A stretch of DNA of 64,000 nt from Caprimulgus europaeus (lineage: Eukaryota; Chordata; Aves; Caprimulgiformes; Caprimulgidae): contig OU015543.1 of the NCBI GenBank assembly GCA_907165065.1, positions 8,993,501 through 9,057,500 of the forward strand, given 5' to 3'. Position numbers and translations under genes: made by a program. The first letter of the stretch is position 1. Each line of letters opens with the position of its first letter. Shown here one piece after another: positions 12,401-23,160 of the stretch. Below the pieces are notes generated by a model. It saw nothing but the letters and a program-made list of their open reading frames with translations. It did no database searches and was not told the origin of the DNA.

Positions 12401-15400
12401 TACTGTATAATTATACCACCAAAAATAGAAAAGTTCCCAAAAGTTCCTTTCTGATTTTTTTTGAATATTTTTTTTTTCTTGGTCACTTGATGCCATTTTA
12501 TGAAAAAGATGTGTTTGAAACACAACATTTACTAGGAACAACCATCTCTGTTTTGAGAGTCCAACTAAAGATGTAGGAGAGCCTGCCCTGGGGACAGGAG
12601 AAGAATGAATGGAAACATCACAGTAACCCACACATCCTCTTCAGACTAGAAGCTATCTTTTTTTTGCCAGAAACACGGCGAGTCATTTCCTGGACTCCAG
12701 AGTTTCTAATGAGTGCCATGGGTGGATGCACCACAGCTCTACAAACAGGAAGGTGTTTCCACAAAGCCTGCTTGTGAGAAGATCCAGTCCAATGACTCAG
12801 TCCTCAGTATTCATGATGCTCCAACCAAAATCTGATGCGAAATACCACATTGAGTGATGAGAACATAGCTCATTACAACAAGGGGCATTAAATCTTTGCC
12901 CCTTCTTGCTCCATTCTCCACTAGAGACACCAACTGTAGACATTTTTGTGATACAAACGTCTCCCAGTTGTGAGCTAGAGTCAAAATTTCAACACATCCA
13001 TATCACACAGAGCCCTGCTAAGTCACCAGATGGCACCCCTTTATGTGGGTAATCATGGGAACTAGATACAAGTTAGTACACTGTTAGAGAGTTTAAAAAG
13101 TAATAAAAGGCTGGGTGTGGCTGATGGTCAGTCTCATTCAGTCTCTACAATTTCACTAAGGAATGTACTAACACAATGCTCCTGGTGCCTGAAGAACCCA
13201 GGTTCTGCCATTCACGTGATCCTAAAGCTCCCCACCATTTTGAAGTCAAATTGTTTAAAATCTGGAAAGCAGCCTGCTGACTAGGGCCAATCCTACAGGA
13301 ATTTCTTACCTCTTTTACCATGGATTTTATAAGCTTGTTGGCCTCCTGTAAATCATCTGGGTTTTTGCTTTTCAGCAGTTTGGCTAGAAGCTGTAAGATG
13401 AGAAGAGGATATCAGGAAAGAAATAAAGATGCTTTGGCAAAGGGAAGCAGCGAAAGGAATGTAAGGGAACAAGTCAGGGGAAAAGAGACACAGCCCACTA
13501 CTCCCAGAGCTTACGCTGCTGTCGTTGCTGCAGTGACATCAGCAGCAGTCATTTATGGTTTATTATTTTATACAAGTTGCTGCATCTTTGCTTCTACACA
13601 GGACATGTAGTGTGAAATCTCAGACACTTCTGACACTGGATAATTATTCCTCCCATAAATCATTTTTGGTCCTGTGTATGAAACATTTTCTGCCTTCTAG
13701 TACAGTAGCAGGATGGCACTTTAAGCAGTAATAACCTCATAATGGTAACAGACAAGGACTTAGCTGGAACTCCAGGTCAGGTAGGTGGACAAAGCAATGA
13801 GTTCTATGTAAGTAAAACCACCACCCCAAAACCAAAAGCTGAATTAGTATGCTTCACTTCCTTATTCTAAATGTGCATTGAATAATTGCTTTTCATTAGT
13901 GATTACAATACAAGTCTTCACAGTACCTTCGATTTCTCCTCATCATCAAACACAGGGTTTTTGGGACGAGGCGGTGGAGAAGGAATCAAGGTTCTGTCTA
14001 CAGGAATCACAGGATCAAACATAACGATCCCTGAAAGCAGAGAGGGACCCCACATGGGTTTGCACATGCAGTCACACTAGGCAGTGTGCTCAGTTATCAA
14101 AGCTATCAAAGCAAACACTCAGCCAGTCTGTCCACTCGCACCAGCACCATGTTCTAACGAACAACACAGACTCAAAATCACTGAGCACGCTAGCTGGAAA
14201 AACAAAGGAAGGTAAAAACCCCAGAAAATCTGTTGCCCTGTCCCTACTGCTTCTCTGACAGCTCAGTATAATCATATAGCTCTCCACTATCTGTCTTTCC
14301 CCCTTTCTCTTCGCTGTTGAACCACTAAGTGAAGCCCCAGACATCCCAGCTTTGTGCAAACTCAAGGGAACGATGTCTGTTTGTGCAAATGAGCTGAGCA
14401 GGAAAGCAGACAGCAATGCAGAGTGGGGTGATGGGTGGGCTCCTAACCACGAGTGGGGAAAGAGCCAAGCTCCCTGCTTGTTCCACTGTCAAATCCTCAG
14501 ATCTGTGCTCTACCTCAAGAGCTTTCCTGGAACCGATTTTTCTTGTGTTGAAGCTGCATGCTTCTCAGCCTTTTTCACTGTGCCTGCACAAGAAGCTTGT
14601 ACCAGTTGAACTAAATGTTCAATTGTAAAGTGACCTAGTTAAAAGAACACAAAAGGCTACATGGAAGATCTTATTTCCCTTTAAATTAGACTTGTTCAAA
14701 TAATTTAATAACTAGTTCCAGAAAAACCCAAAAAAAGGCCCTGCAAACCAAAACAAAAGTATTTGCAAAGTGTTTAACTAATCTATTTTTTAAAAAGCCC
14801 AAGGCATTTAAATATAATGAGAAGCTTTTCAGAGAATTCCTCCCTTGTTCTGTCTCCCCTCAGAGCTTGCCTTGTCTCCCTGTAATTAGAAGCTGTATAT
14901 TTTGTGACAATCCTGCTCAAAGCACAGGCTGGGGAGAATGCAGGAACCAGCAGCTGACTTCCTACCTTGTCTCTTCAGCATATAGTAGGCATCCTTGATT
15001 TTGGATTCTTCTGGCAATGCCACTGTCCAGCTGTACAGCAATTCAATGACTTTGGTCTTCACCTTCTCTGAGACTCGGTCTCCCAGGTACTAACAGTGAA
15101 AAAAAAGCTGTAAATTCTTCATTTATTTTTAAAAATAAAGCCGAAACACAGAGAATGGAAGTTCAGTGATATACATTAAAAGGTTTATAACCCAAGTTCC
15201 AAGATGATCTAAGATACATCTTCTTAAGAGGAAAAAATGCCCCTCTAATATATTTGAAATAACAGTGAAGAAAAGCTTTGTGATTATCTTCAGCCAAAGA
15301 AAAACAGCTATTCTGTTGGTTTCAGGATTTTGCTATTTAAAATTACAGCAATACAGATAACCACCCCCTTCCCTGTCTTATGGGAAAGAATCTGAGAATA

Positions 15401-18400
15401 CTTTGCTGCATCAATCACACCATGAGGTGCTTCTGTTTATTTTTCACCATGTTAAACTGATCATGAATGTTGAGGGACCTAGTCAGGCACACTTTACACA
15501 GCAAGTTGGTGGCAGAGTGAGGACTGGAACTCTATGGTGTGTGGCCAAGCCTCTGGTTTTAATCTCTGCATCACATCTCTCTTCCACTGATGCTGAAGCT
15601 TTGTTTGCTTTTCAAAAAACCACAGCCCAAGCTTTAAAAGCCCTTGAGTTCCATGAAGGATTAGAACAGTACAAGGACTATATACTGATGGTAAATAAGT
15701 CCAACTTACTGGGGAAAATAGTAAGCAGAGCATAAAAAAAAACCCAAAACAAACAAACAAATTGCCAAAAAAGCAGACTTGGATAACAAATGCTCTTGGA
15801 TATAGGCTAATAAATGCAATGAGCCAGACAGAGCACTGCAAACATTTTGGATGTTGCCTGTAGCTTACAGAGACCAAATAAAAAGTAAATACAGCCATCA
15901 GGCTCAGGGACTGACCTTTGGAGACACAACTTTTATTAACTCGTTTAAAAAGCGAAACTTCCCCACTTCATTATGAAATCTTCTCCCACAATTCTTCATA
16001 CAAGCCTCCAGCACCTGCATTCAAGTAACAAAAACAGGGGCTGAAATGAACACCAAAACCCTACAGAACAGCAGAGTTGTGTTCTGCTTTCAGGGCAACT
16101 GAAGGACCCATGTCAGTGAGACAAGTATTTCTGCTCTGCAGCATGACTCTCCCATTTTTAGGGGTGACACATCAAGTCAGGCTGGTTTCCCGCCCTCAGC
16201 CATGTATATATGGGTCTAAGTTATCTCACCATTAGGTCTCCTAACACTGAACACAAAACTTACCTGGAGATAACAAACAAAAGCAGCTAAAATAAACCCA
16301 GAATTATTTCTGACTGCTCTATTGCTAATGAGCAATCTGGACACTTCATCTACCTAATTATCCTCCCTCTCACTGCCCACTCCCTCCCAGCAAAGGGGAA
16401 TCAGGGCATTCAGCCCCAGCTAACCCCACTGACACACTCTGTGCCCCCTTATATTCTGCAGAGATGATGTCAAATGATAACTGGATTTAAGAGGAGGGGT
16501 AAGGACTACCTACTGTCAAGGCTTGGACCGCCTCCCATTCCTGTGGTGATTGGATTTTATGAGCCAGAAGCCTCACAGCTATCTGTGGCCTGAAACAAAG
16601 CAGATCTCCATTACAAAGCAGGCAAACACGTTGAAGGATTTTGAGAATTTGCAGAAATTCTACTGTTTAAACAAGATACCTTTCACATAATTAAAAGGAA
16701 ATGCCATTTAGTACTTTTTATCTTGCCATCAGTGGCTAACAAAAGATGTTCAGGGCATCTTTGTAAGCCTGGGTGTTTGCCCATAAGAAAGGAAGCAAGG
16801 GCTGGTAGTCTGAGCCAGCAATTCCAGATTCCTGCTTGGGAGGGGCCAAACAACTCCCAGTACATCCCCAGCCCAGGAAATCACTTCATTTCTCTTGCTT
16901 TAGTTTCCATTTTCCAGAAGAAAACACTTCTTCCTTAGCTCACAGGAATGCTGGGGCCCAGGAGGTTTCCTCAGTTAAGCCTTGTAAAGATCTTAAAGAT
17001 GCAAAGCCCCGTCAGGCACTAAGGATTATAACCCCATTTTACAGACTGGCAAACTGAATAACTTTGGCTAGGGGAGAACCCTGCAGCTGCAGCAGCTGAC
17101 AGAGGCAGATTCAGAATTCCCACCTTCCCAGTGCTCAGTCTGTGTATAAGCCATGCTGCCTTTCCCAAAAGAGAAACCACACTTCACAGTGTCTTGTTTC
17201 TTTTGTAGCCAGATCTTCCTTGTGATACCAGTATAAATAAAATAAAACATTAAAGTTTTATGATCAGATTATATATTTTAAAGTGTGAACATTAATTTAT
17301 GAAGTCTAAAGCGGTTTGGGACACCCACCCTTCAAGTTCTTTGTTGATCTGGTCACAGAATCCAATGATGTATTCCCAGTCTTCTTGCCTGTTAGATGGG
17401 TTAGTGGCTTTATCTTTGGTAAGGGAAAGAGAACACATTACCAATCAAGCAAAAGAAACAGTACAAAAGGTCATGCATTTCCTAGAGAAGAGTATTTGAT
17501 ATTCATTGCCAACTATAAAAAAAGAAGAAAAGTTAACACATGGTATGGCTGTTCAAAGAAAAGGGTGTGTCCGAGTTGAGACATCCAAATATCCAGCAAG
17601 ACTCACTGCTTTCCCAAAAAACAGGTGCTAGATCCCAAGTACTTGGAAACATCCTATTTCCACACCCCAAATGAGAGGACAAGAGGAAATATTTGAGCTC
17701 ACACAGTTTCCCTCTGCCTGAACTGCTCTCTCTCTATTTGGCTACAACATTAAACTCTTTAAAGTCTAAAACATCACACTTTCTACAGAGGAAATTATTT
17801 TTGTATTCCCTGGGAGTTTAGTAGAAGTAAGAGCTGGGACATCAGATGTTTGGTATAAATCATTTAGCACTAACACTTGTTTTTAGAGTGCCAGCTGATT
17901 TGTTAGATGCTTTAGCATTTCTCCTGGAAATGGTGAACTTAAAATTTAGTATTATACATGGAGTTGTTCCTGCAAGGAATAAACATCACAGTCTGTACCT
18001 GATCAGGAAGTCAAACCCTATATGCTCAGAGAGACATGCTCTACTGCCTGGGGTATTTCAGGCTCCTGAAGGATCCTCCCTGGGGCACCAGGACCTCACT
18101 CACTGTACTGATTGCACAATAGTGAGGCTATCAGCATTTTTGTTGTTGTTATGAATGCACCTTCTCCATGTATTCTGCTTAGCTCTGGTAGAGCACTGAA
18201 TTTACAGCAGACAAGATTCCTCTTTTAGCCCAATTTTCCAGACAAGATGACTGGACATGATAATTTTTTCTTCCTTGTAAGGGAAGAAGCCCCACGCTGT
18301 AGGTGTGTATCCAAGGGCTGGCATTTAAGAAGCCTTCCTCAAAATTTTAATGCAATGGAAATAGAAACAGGAAAGAAAATATTGCTTAGCCAGACAGTAT

Positions 18401-21400
18401 AGAGCAGGAGATGAAGGACAGGAAAAAAACCCAGCACACATCCTTGTACTTTCATCACAGAGGGAAGCATAACAAAGTGCAGACACGCCACCTTACAAAG
18501 CGTCAGGTTTTTATCATCATTAAAACACATCCTTTCACCTTCCCACAGGCAGACAAAAACAACAGCCAAACATCTACTCTGAAACTTCACTTTCACAGTG
18601 CAACTCAGTCCTCCTGCCCCAGCAGTCCTAAAAGGTTTGCTCCTATATTCCCCCTCACAAAAGGACAGCTGTAAAGCCATTTTGTGAATTATTCCATCTG
18701 TAAAATATTCCACAAAGGACCCCAGATAAGCGAAAGGCAGCAGCCAGGGCGGACTCAGTGTAGGATCACATCTTGTGCTAGCTAAGCTACCAAGCCATTC
18801 CTTGAACTCAAGGGATTCAAGGGAAGTTTAGTTTAAAATGAAGCTGCTGCAGAGCCAAGCAACTGTTCAAAACATATGTGGCACTTAAACCTTATTACCA
18901 CACTCACAACTGCTGAGCACCCTGGAAGCATCATGAAATCACTGACTTAAAACCATCTAAAGTCCTTTTATGTGAGTCAAATGGCATCGTGCATGGTTCG
19001 GTGCTCCAAAGCACCTCTGCTGCTCTGCAGGCCTAGATGAAAGAAATACAGTTCTTGGCTGGAGTTAATGGAATTTATTTAATAAATACAGGAAAAGCAC
19101 AAACAAGTAAAAATATTCAACTAAGTGAACCCTTTGTTGGTTGCACATCCTGAAATTAGGAAGGAGAATCGGTACAAATGGGAAAATCTAACCTACATTT
19201 CCTTGTCAAATGTTGTTTAAAGCTGTTCCAAATCTCTCCAAAGACTGCTTGGAATGACACTGGATTATTTCACACTCTCAGATTGGTTTCAGATTAATCT
19301 AATTTTTTGTACCAAAAGCTCTCACATAAAGATAGCAAAGTCTCCAAAGGGGAGAGAGAAAGAGTACTGAAGGGAAGTTATGGACCACATTAAGAAAATC
19401 CCTATTTCTAACATTTATAAAAGTTCCATGTGAAACCCTGGTTCATAAAGTTACTGAGCTGGACCAGGAGCCCGGCCCTGGCTCTGCAGATCCACAACAG
19501 TGCATATGGGTGCTTATTACCCACCTCAGCACAGCCACATGAACACAGCATCCCAAACTAAATTACCTTGCCTAACCTTTTCAGGACATCCCTTCATAAA
19601 GCTGCATCGTATCTATGAAGACATAACCTAAAATCCTTTATTTTTATGTAGAATGCTTAAAATGTGTGCAGGGAGCACCTCTGCACTGTCTAATAAATAG
19701 GCTTCAACTGTTATTTGAAAGGATTTGTTCCAGGAAGGAGAACTTGATGCTCTGGAGTATCAATTCCTTGGCTTCTCTATTGAAACTGCCAACAAAGGCC
19801 CATTGGGTACTGGTTATACAATTTGCCTTCAGAGACACTTGTCCACAAGGTCCTCTCCTGAAAATCCCATTTCACATTGGCAACCAAGCGAATCTGAATT
19901 AGCAACCTGGGAGCAAAAGTCTCAGCAGTCCCCAGCCCTGCCTCCAGCTCTGCCTCAGCTTTCAGACACCCCGAGCTCAGGACCTACAAAGTTGCTTCAC
20001 AGCTGACCTCAGCTCAGAGCCATCCAGCCCTCAGCTGCTCTGCTAAACCCTGAAACACCACTGAGTCAACATTCAGATGCATCATTAGATATGAAACAAA
20101 GGTGTTTATTTTCTCTATAGAGAAACTATGCAGAGAACCTCAGACCATTAATTGACTGCTAATGAATGCTCATATTTTCCTGGGTTTACTTCCCTACTGA
20201 AATCAGACAAATGCCATCCCAGCAAAGGGTTTCCCCACATCAGGATTAACATATGAATTGGGAATCCTCAGTCTAACAGTCGAATTCTGTTTGTATCCCT
20301 GGGGGCAGAAGGAGAATGCTGACCTATGACAATACAAGTAAAAAAAAAATAATGAAGACAATAATAATGTTTTATCCATCTGCATCTATTACACAGCTGG
20401 ACACTGCCCAAGCCTGCCATGAGCGTGACACAAGCAGCTTCTTTTTGGATGCAGTAGAAAAGGCAGCACTAAAGTCAAAAGATCCAGCTGTGTTTGTACA
20501 GGTGCTGTTACCTTCTAAGCTCCCCCCCTATTGCAGCGAGTGCAGAGGAGCCTGCTGGCACGGAGAGAACAGAAAGGATCACCTTCTCTCATCCCAGCTG
20601 CCTGAAATGAGGCAGGAGACATGAAGATGCTAGATCATCACTGGCTGAAGTACAGATCTTGCTGCAGTATCAAGGATGATGTTACTTTATGGGTCTATGA
20701 CTCCACCTGATGACAGAGACAGGGCAGCATGGAAGGCTGCATCCCACCAGCACAGAAAAAAATAAATCACTGGCAAGAGGAAAATTTCCATCTTCCCGTG
20801 CCTGGGAAGTTGATTGTGCTGCTGAGCAATCCTGTCCCTTCCCTTCCCTTCAGTGAGGGCACAGCACGAGCACACCCTCAAGGTTAGCACGAGCCAGGGC
20901 ACAGCTCTGTGATGGTTACAAGAAAGAAAACCCCAGGAGGCCTGGAGAAAGCACTCAGACACACCATCCCCTGCACCCTGGCCCCCTGAGCTGCACAACT
21001 CCTCCGGCCATTTCCGTAAACTAAATGCTCTGTGCTCCCCTACAATGGGAGGAGCGATACAATCGCACCAGCACAAACCACTGGAGCAGTGACCAGGCAT
21101 AAAAAGCATCCTCTTAAATGAGAGAGCAACACTCAAGCCTTGAAAAATGTGAAGACCTCTGCAATCAAGTGCACTGCAATATTTCTCACAGTGCATAAGG
21201 CTTTTCCACCACCACCCTTTAGCATACGCTCTGCGGTGACAGAACATCCTCCTGCTTGGCCAGGGGAGATCACTTCTCTCTGAACTTCCACAATTAAAAC
21301 AAAAAAATAACCCCACAAAACAGTCAGGAAGCTTTCCAGGCTATACAGCCTAAAATATCCTTCCTACTAGAGATATTTTCACACAGAAACTGAACTTGGT

Positions 21401-22996
21401 GAGTCAGTTCTCCTCAGAGAAAGATTAAAAGGAAGGGATGTGGGTGTTCCTTCATATGTCTCGCTGGATACAATAAAAGCTATTGACAAACTGTGGGAGT
21501 TCAGAGGAGGAGCAAAAATGGTAAGGGGACAGAAGGGGCTCATCTAAAATGAGAAGTGCAAGCTGAAAACATCATTTAGCCAGTAACTCCTATAACAGAT
21601 GTGTCTGAATTTTGTATTAAAAAATACCTTGAGTCTGTTTGATTTTTATAGAAAAATACCAAGAAAGAACAAGAATTATTTTGTCTTGTTTATGGAAGAA
21701 TAACTCCAAAAGAACAACAGATTTCACACTCTAAGGTATTTAGGGTAATGACTATCTTCTGCTGCTTGCCTAGTGCCCAGCTACTCAGGAACTTCACTCG
21801 CTGCTGCAATCAAACAAATGACTATTAAAAAAAGAAGAAAATTTAGGCAACAAGCTAGGACAGCCTCTCAGGGACAGCAGCAGGAGCCCCTGTGCGTGGA
21901 ATATACAAAACCCAACACTGTTATGACTGATTCATTCAAGAATCACCTCCCAGGCTGCCAGCCCTGGGTCAGGATCCTGCAGCTCCAGGTTCTGTACAGC
22001 CAACAGCCCAAAAACCAGCAGGTCCCGTGCAGCAGGACAGACAGGCAGGGAAATACTCAGCCAGGGCTGTGGAGGAAAAGCTGTGTTCTTTTGGTTTAGG
22101 TTGTTGGGTTTTTTCCTTTCTGTCTCCAACATTTAAGATTCTGTGATTAAAAAAATCCCTTATCTTGACAAAGGATTTTTGAATATTCCAGTGTGTATGG
22201 AACAGAGATCCATAACTGCTACCCTGAAACTGCAGCTGGGCACAAAGCAGAATTAGTCTGCTTGAGAAGCACGGTTGTATAACACAGGAATACAACTGAT
22301 TTGGGAAAACCCTACAGTTCCCAACCTCAGGAACAGCACCAAGGCTGCACACTTTGCTAGCCAAAACCCAGGCGAGGGAAGAAGAGAAAGCAGGGACAGA
22401 CATGTTCCGGGAGATTTTACGGTAAAAACAAAATAAAAAAATAAAATAAAATAAAATAAAATAAAATAAAATAAAATAAAATAAAATAAAATAAAATAAA
22501 ATAAAATAAAATAAAATAAAATAGCAACAGCCTTACAGGTGCTGAGCAACGTGAGCTACAACCCTGCCCATCCCTCACGCCTCCCAACAAGCACACTGAA
22601 GATTAACAGACCCCCAAACCGCTGCTGGGCCCCGGCCACCGCGGATCCGCATCTCCCCTTCCCTGACCCCGTCGTGCCGAGGCCGCTGGACACCAGAGCG
22701 GGCGAGCCGGTGGCTGAGACCACCGGGAAGAGGCCTCAGCCCTTCCCCGCCCCCCGCGCAGGCGGAGGTCGCTGCTCCGGGGACGCTCACACCCCTCGCC
22801 CTCCCCGGGACGGTCCCCGCCAGCGCAGGGGCGGCGGGAAGGGGAGCGCTGCCGTGAGGGGAGGGGGAGGGCCCGGGGCCGCAGGGAACAGAGCGGAGCC
22901 GAGCGGCTGTGGCTCCCGGGGCTGAGGGGAGCGGGGCCGGGGCCGCGGGTACTCACTCAGCCACGACTCCAAGCTCTCCCCTTCCGCCTCCGCCAT
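4229..22996 (-). CDS. GGA3: ADP-ribosylation factor-binding protein GGA3
   Basis: GGA3 is a monomeric clathrin adaptor that sorts mannose-6-phosphate receptors, BACE1 and other cargo at the trans-Golgi network and endosomes. Coding exons in transcript order: 22957-22996, 17329-17413, 16514-16589, 15916-16014, 14966-15089, 13927-14030, 13310-13390, 12006-12143, 10916-10997, 10323-10439, 9018-9287, 8317-8384, 7593-7915, 6664-6929, 6312-6481, 5481-5591, 4229-4339. Every junction is GT-AG, the phases agree throughout, and the sum is 2265 bases (754 residues plus stop; human has 723, and the surplus is in the hinge). The protein starts MAEAEGESLESWLN and ends VEVDQFPPVEQWGNL-like (GEVDQFPPVEQWGNL). 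Order: VHS about 1-147, GAT about 171-298, proline-rich hinge, GAE ear about 625-754. Start ATG has A at -3. The first intron is 5.5 kb. Neighbour MRPS7 starts divergently 119 bp away. Confidence 0.97.
6664..9287 (-). other. GGA3: GGA3 hinge exons with clathrin box and internal dileucine motif
   Basis: Exons 9018-9287, 8317-8384, 7593-7915 and 6664-6929 encode the unstructured Pro/Ser/Ala-rich hinge. A clathrin-box-like LIDLA occurs at about residues 326-330 and an internal acidic dileucine DEELLCL at about 399-405, the autoinhibitory mimic of cargo signals known from GGA1 and GGA3. MDALGQLLEEAK marks a conserved short helix in the later hinge. The hinge accounts for the extra length relative to human. 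Confidence 0.85.
7004..7182 (-). mobile_element. CR1 LINE 3' fragment in a GGA3 intron
   Basis: The plus strand reads from the CR1 terminus inwards (ATCATAGAATCCCAGACTGG, then TTGGGTTGGAAGGGACCTT, CACCTTCCACTAGACCAGGC, TTCTCTGGGCAACCTGTTCC), so the element lies on the minus strand. It is truncated at its 5' end, as is usual for CR1. Confidence 0.9.
10323..13390 (-). other. GGA3: GGA3 GAT-domain exons (ARF and ubiquitin binding)
   Basis: Exons 13310-13390, 12006-12143, 10916-10997 and most of 10323-10439 encode the GAT three-helix domain. The ARF-contact asparagine N194 is kept (DDLQEANKLIK), and L276, needed for ubiquitin binding in mammals, is kept in NDSSLGDILQ. The helix block DEARIQKVTKRMHTLEEVNN is nearly identical to mammals. 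Residue roles are from published mammalian work; the residues themselves are read from this sequence. Confidence 0.9.
17414..22956 (-). other. GGA3: GGA3 intron 1 (5.5 kb)
   Basis: The intron runs from the donor after CTG A at 22957 to the acceptor before 17413. It holds an AAAAT microsatellite close to the promoter. I see no coding exon. An open frame of about 209 codons on the minus strand at 20687-21316 has no ATG at its start and no recognisable domain. Confidence 0.7.
22433..22523. repeat. AAAAT pentanucleotide microsatellite
   Basis: About 16 uninterrupted ATAAA units run from 22441 to 22522, preceded by an imperfect A-rich lead-in. On the GGA3 transcript strand this is a TTTTA repeat in intron 1, about 430 bp from the start codon. 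Confidence 0.98.
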
Positions 22997-23160
22997 GTTG
23001 CCGGCCCGGCCCGCGGCCCCGCCCCTCCCGCGCGAGAGCCGAGCACAGGGGGCGGGGCCATGAACCGCCCCTCCCCTCCCGCCGGGCCTGGCCCCGCCCC
23101 TCACGCGGAGGGAAGATGGCGGCGCCCAGCGCGGCGGGGCTGGGCCGGCGGCTGCGGGCC
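22900..23160. promoter_or_regulatory. Divergent CpG-island promoter shared by GGA3 and MRPS7
   Basis: The two start codons face away from each other with 119 bases between them. That spacer and its flanks are very GC-rich, with GC boxes at 23015-23029 (CCCCGCCCCT), 23048-23059 (GGGGGCGGGG) and 23091-23101. There is no TATA box. A YY1-like AAGATGGCGGC covers the MRPS7 start (23113-23123), and a minus-strand AACATGGCGGA covers the GGA3 start (22989-22999). The CpG-rich zone extends from about 22600 to 23650, into intron 1 of each gene. Promoter function is inferred from layout and motifs. Confidence 0.85.

Larger units (their letters stand above)
13927..22996 (-). other. GGA3: GGA3 VHS-domain exons (cargo binding)
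   Basis: The first six coding exons encode residues 1-176: the VHS domain, which binds acidic-cluster dileucine signals in cargo tails, and its proline-rich linker (PSPPPRPKNPVFDDEE). Recognisable blocks are NRQEDWEYIIGFCDQINKE, VLEACMKNCGRRFHNEVGK and YLGDRVSEKVKTKVIELLYS. The exon 15916-16014 is exactly 99 bases, phase 0 at both ends, and encodes residues 68-100; omission of these 33 residues is the known mammalian GGA3 short form, which cannot bind the dileucine signal. Confidence 0.9.

Noticed and set aside
20687-21316. Open frame of about 209 codons on the minus strand in GGA3 intron 1
   Set aside because: It begins with GTG, is rich in Cys and Trp without pattern, has no recognisable domain and no splice context. 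It looks like a chance frame in intron.
22082-22147. Possible CR1 terminus (TTTAAGATTCTGTGATTA)
   Set aside because: Only the last dozen bases resemble the CR1 end. The preceding sequence does not match any CR1 body I know.
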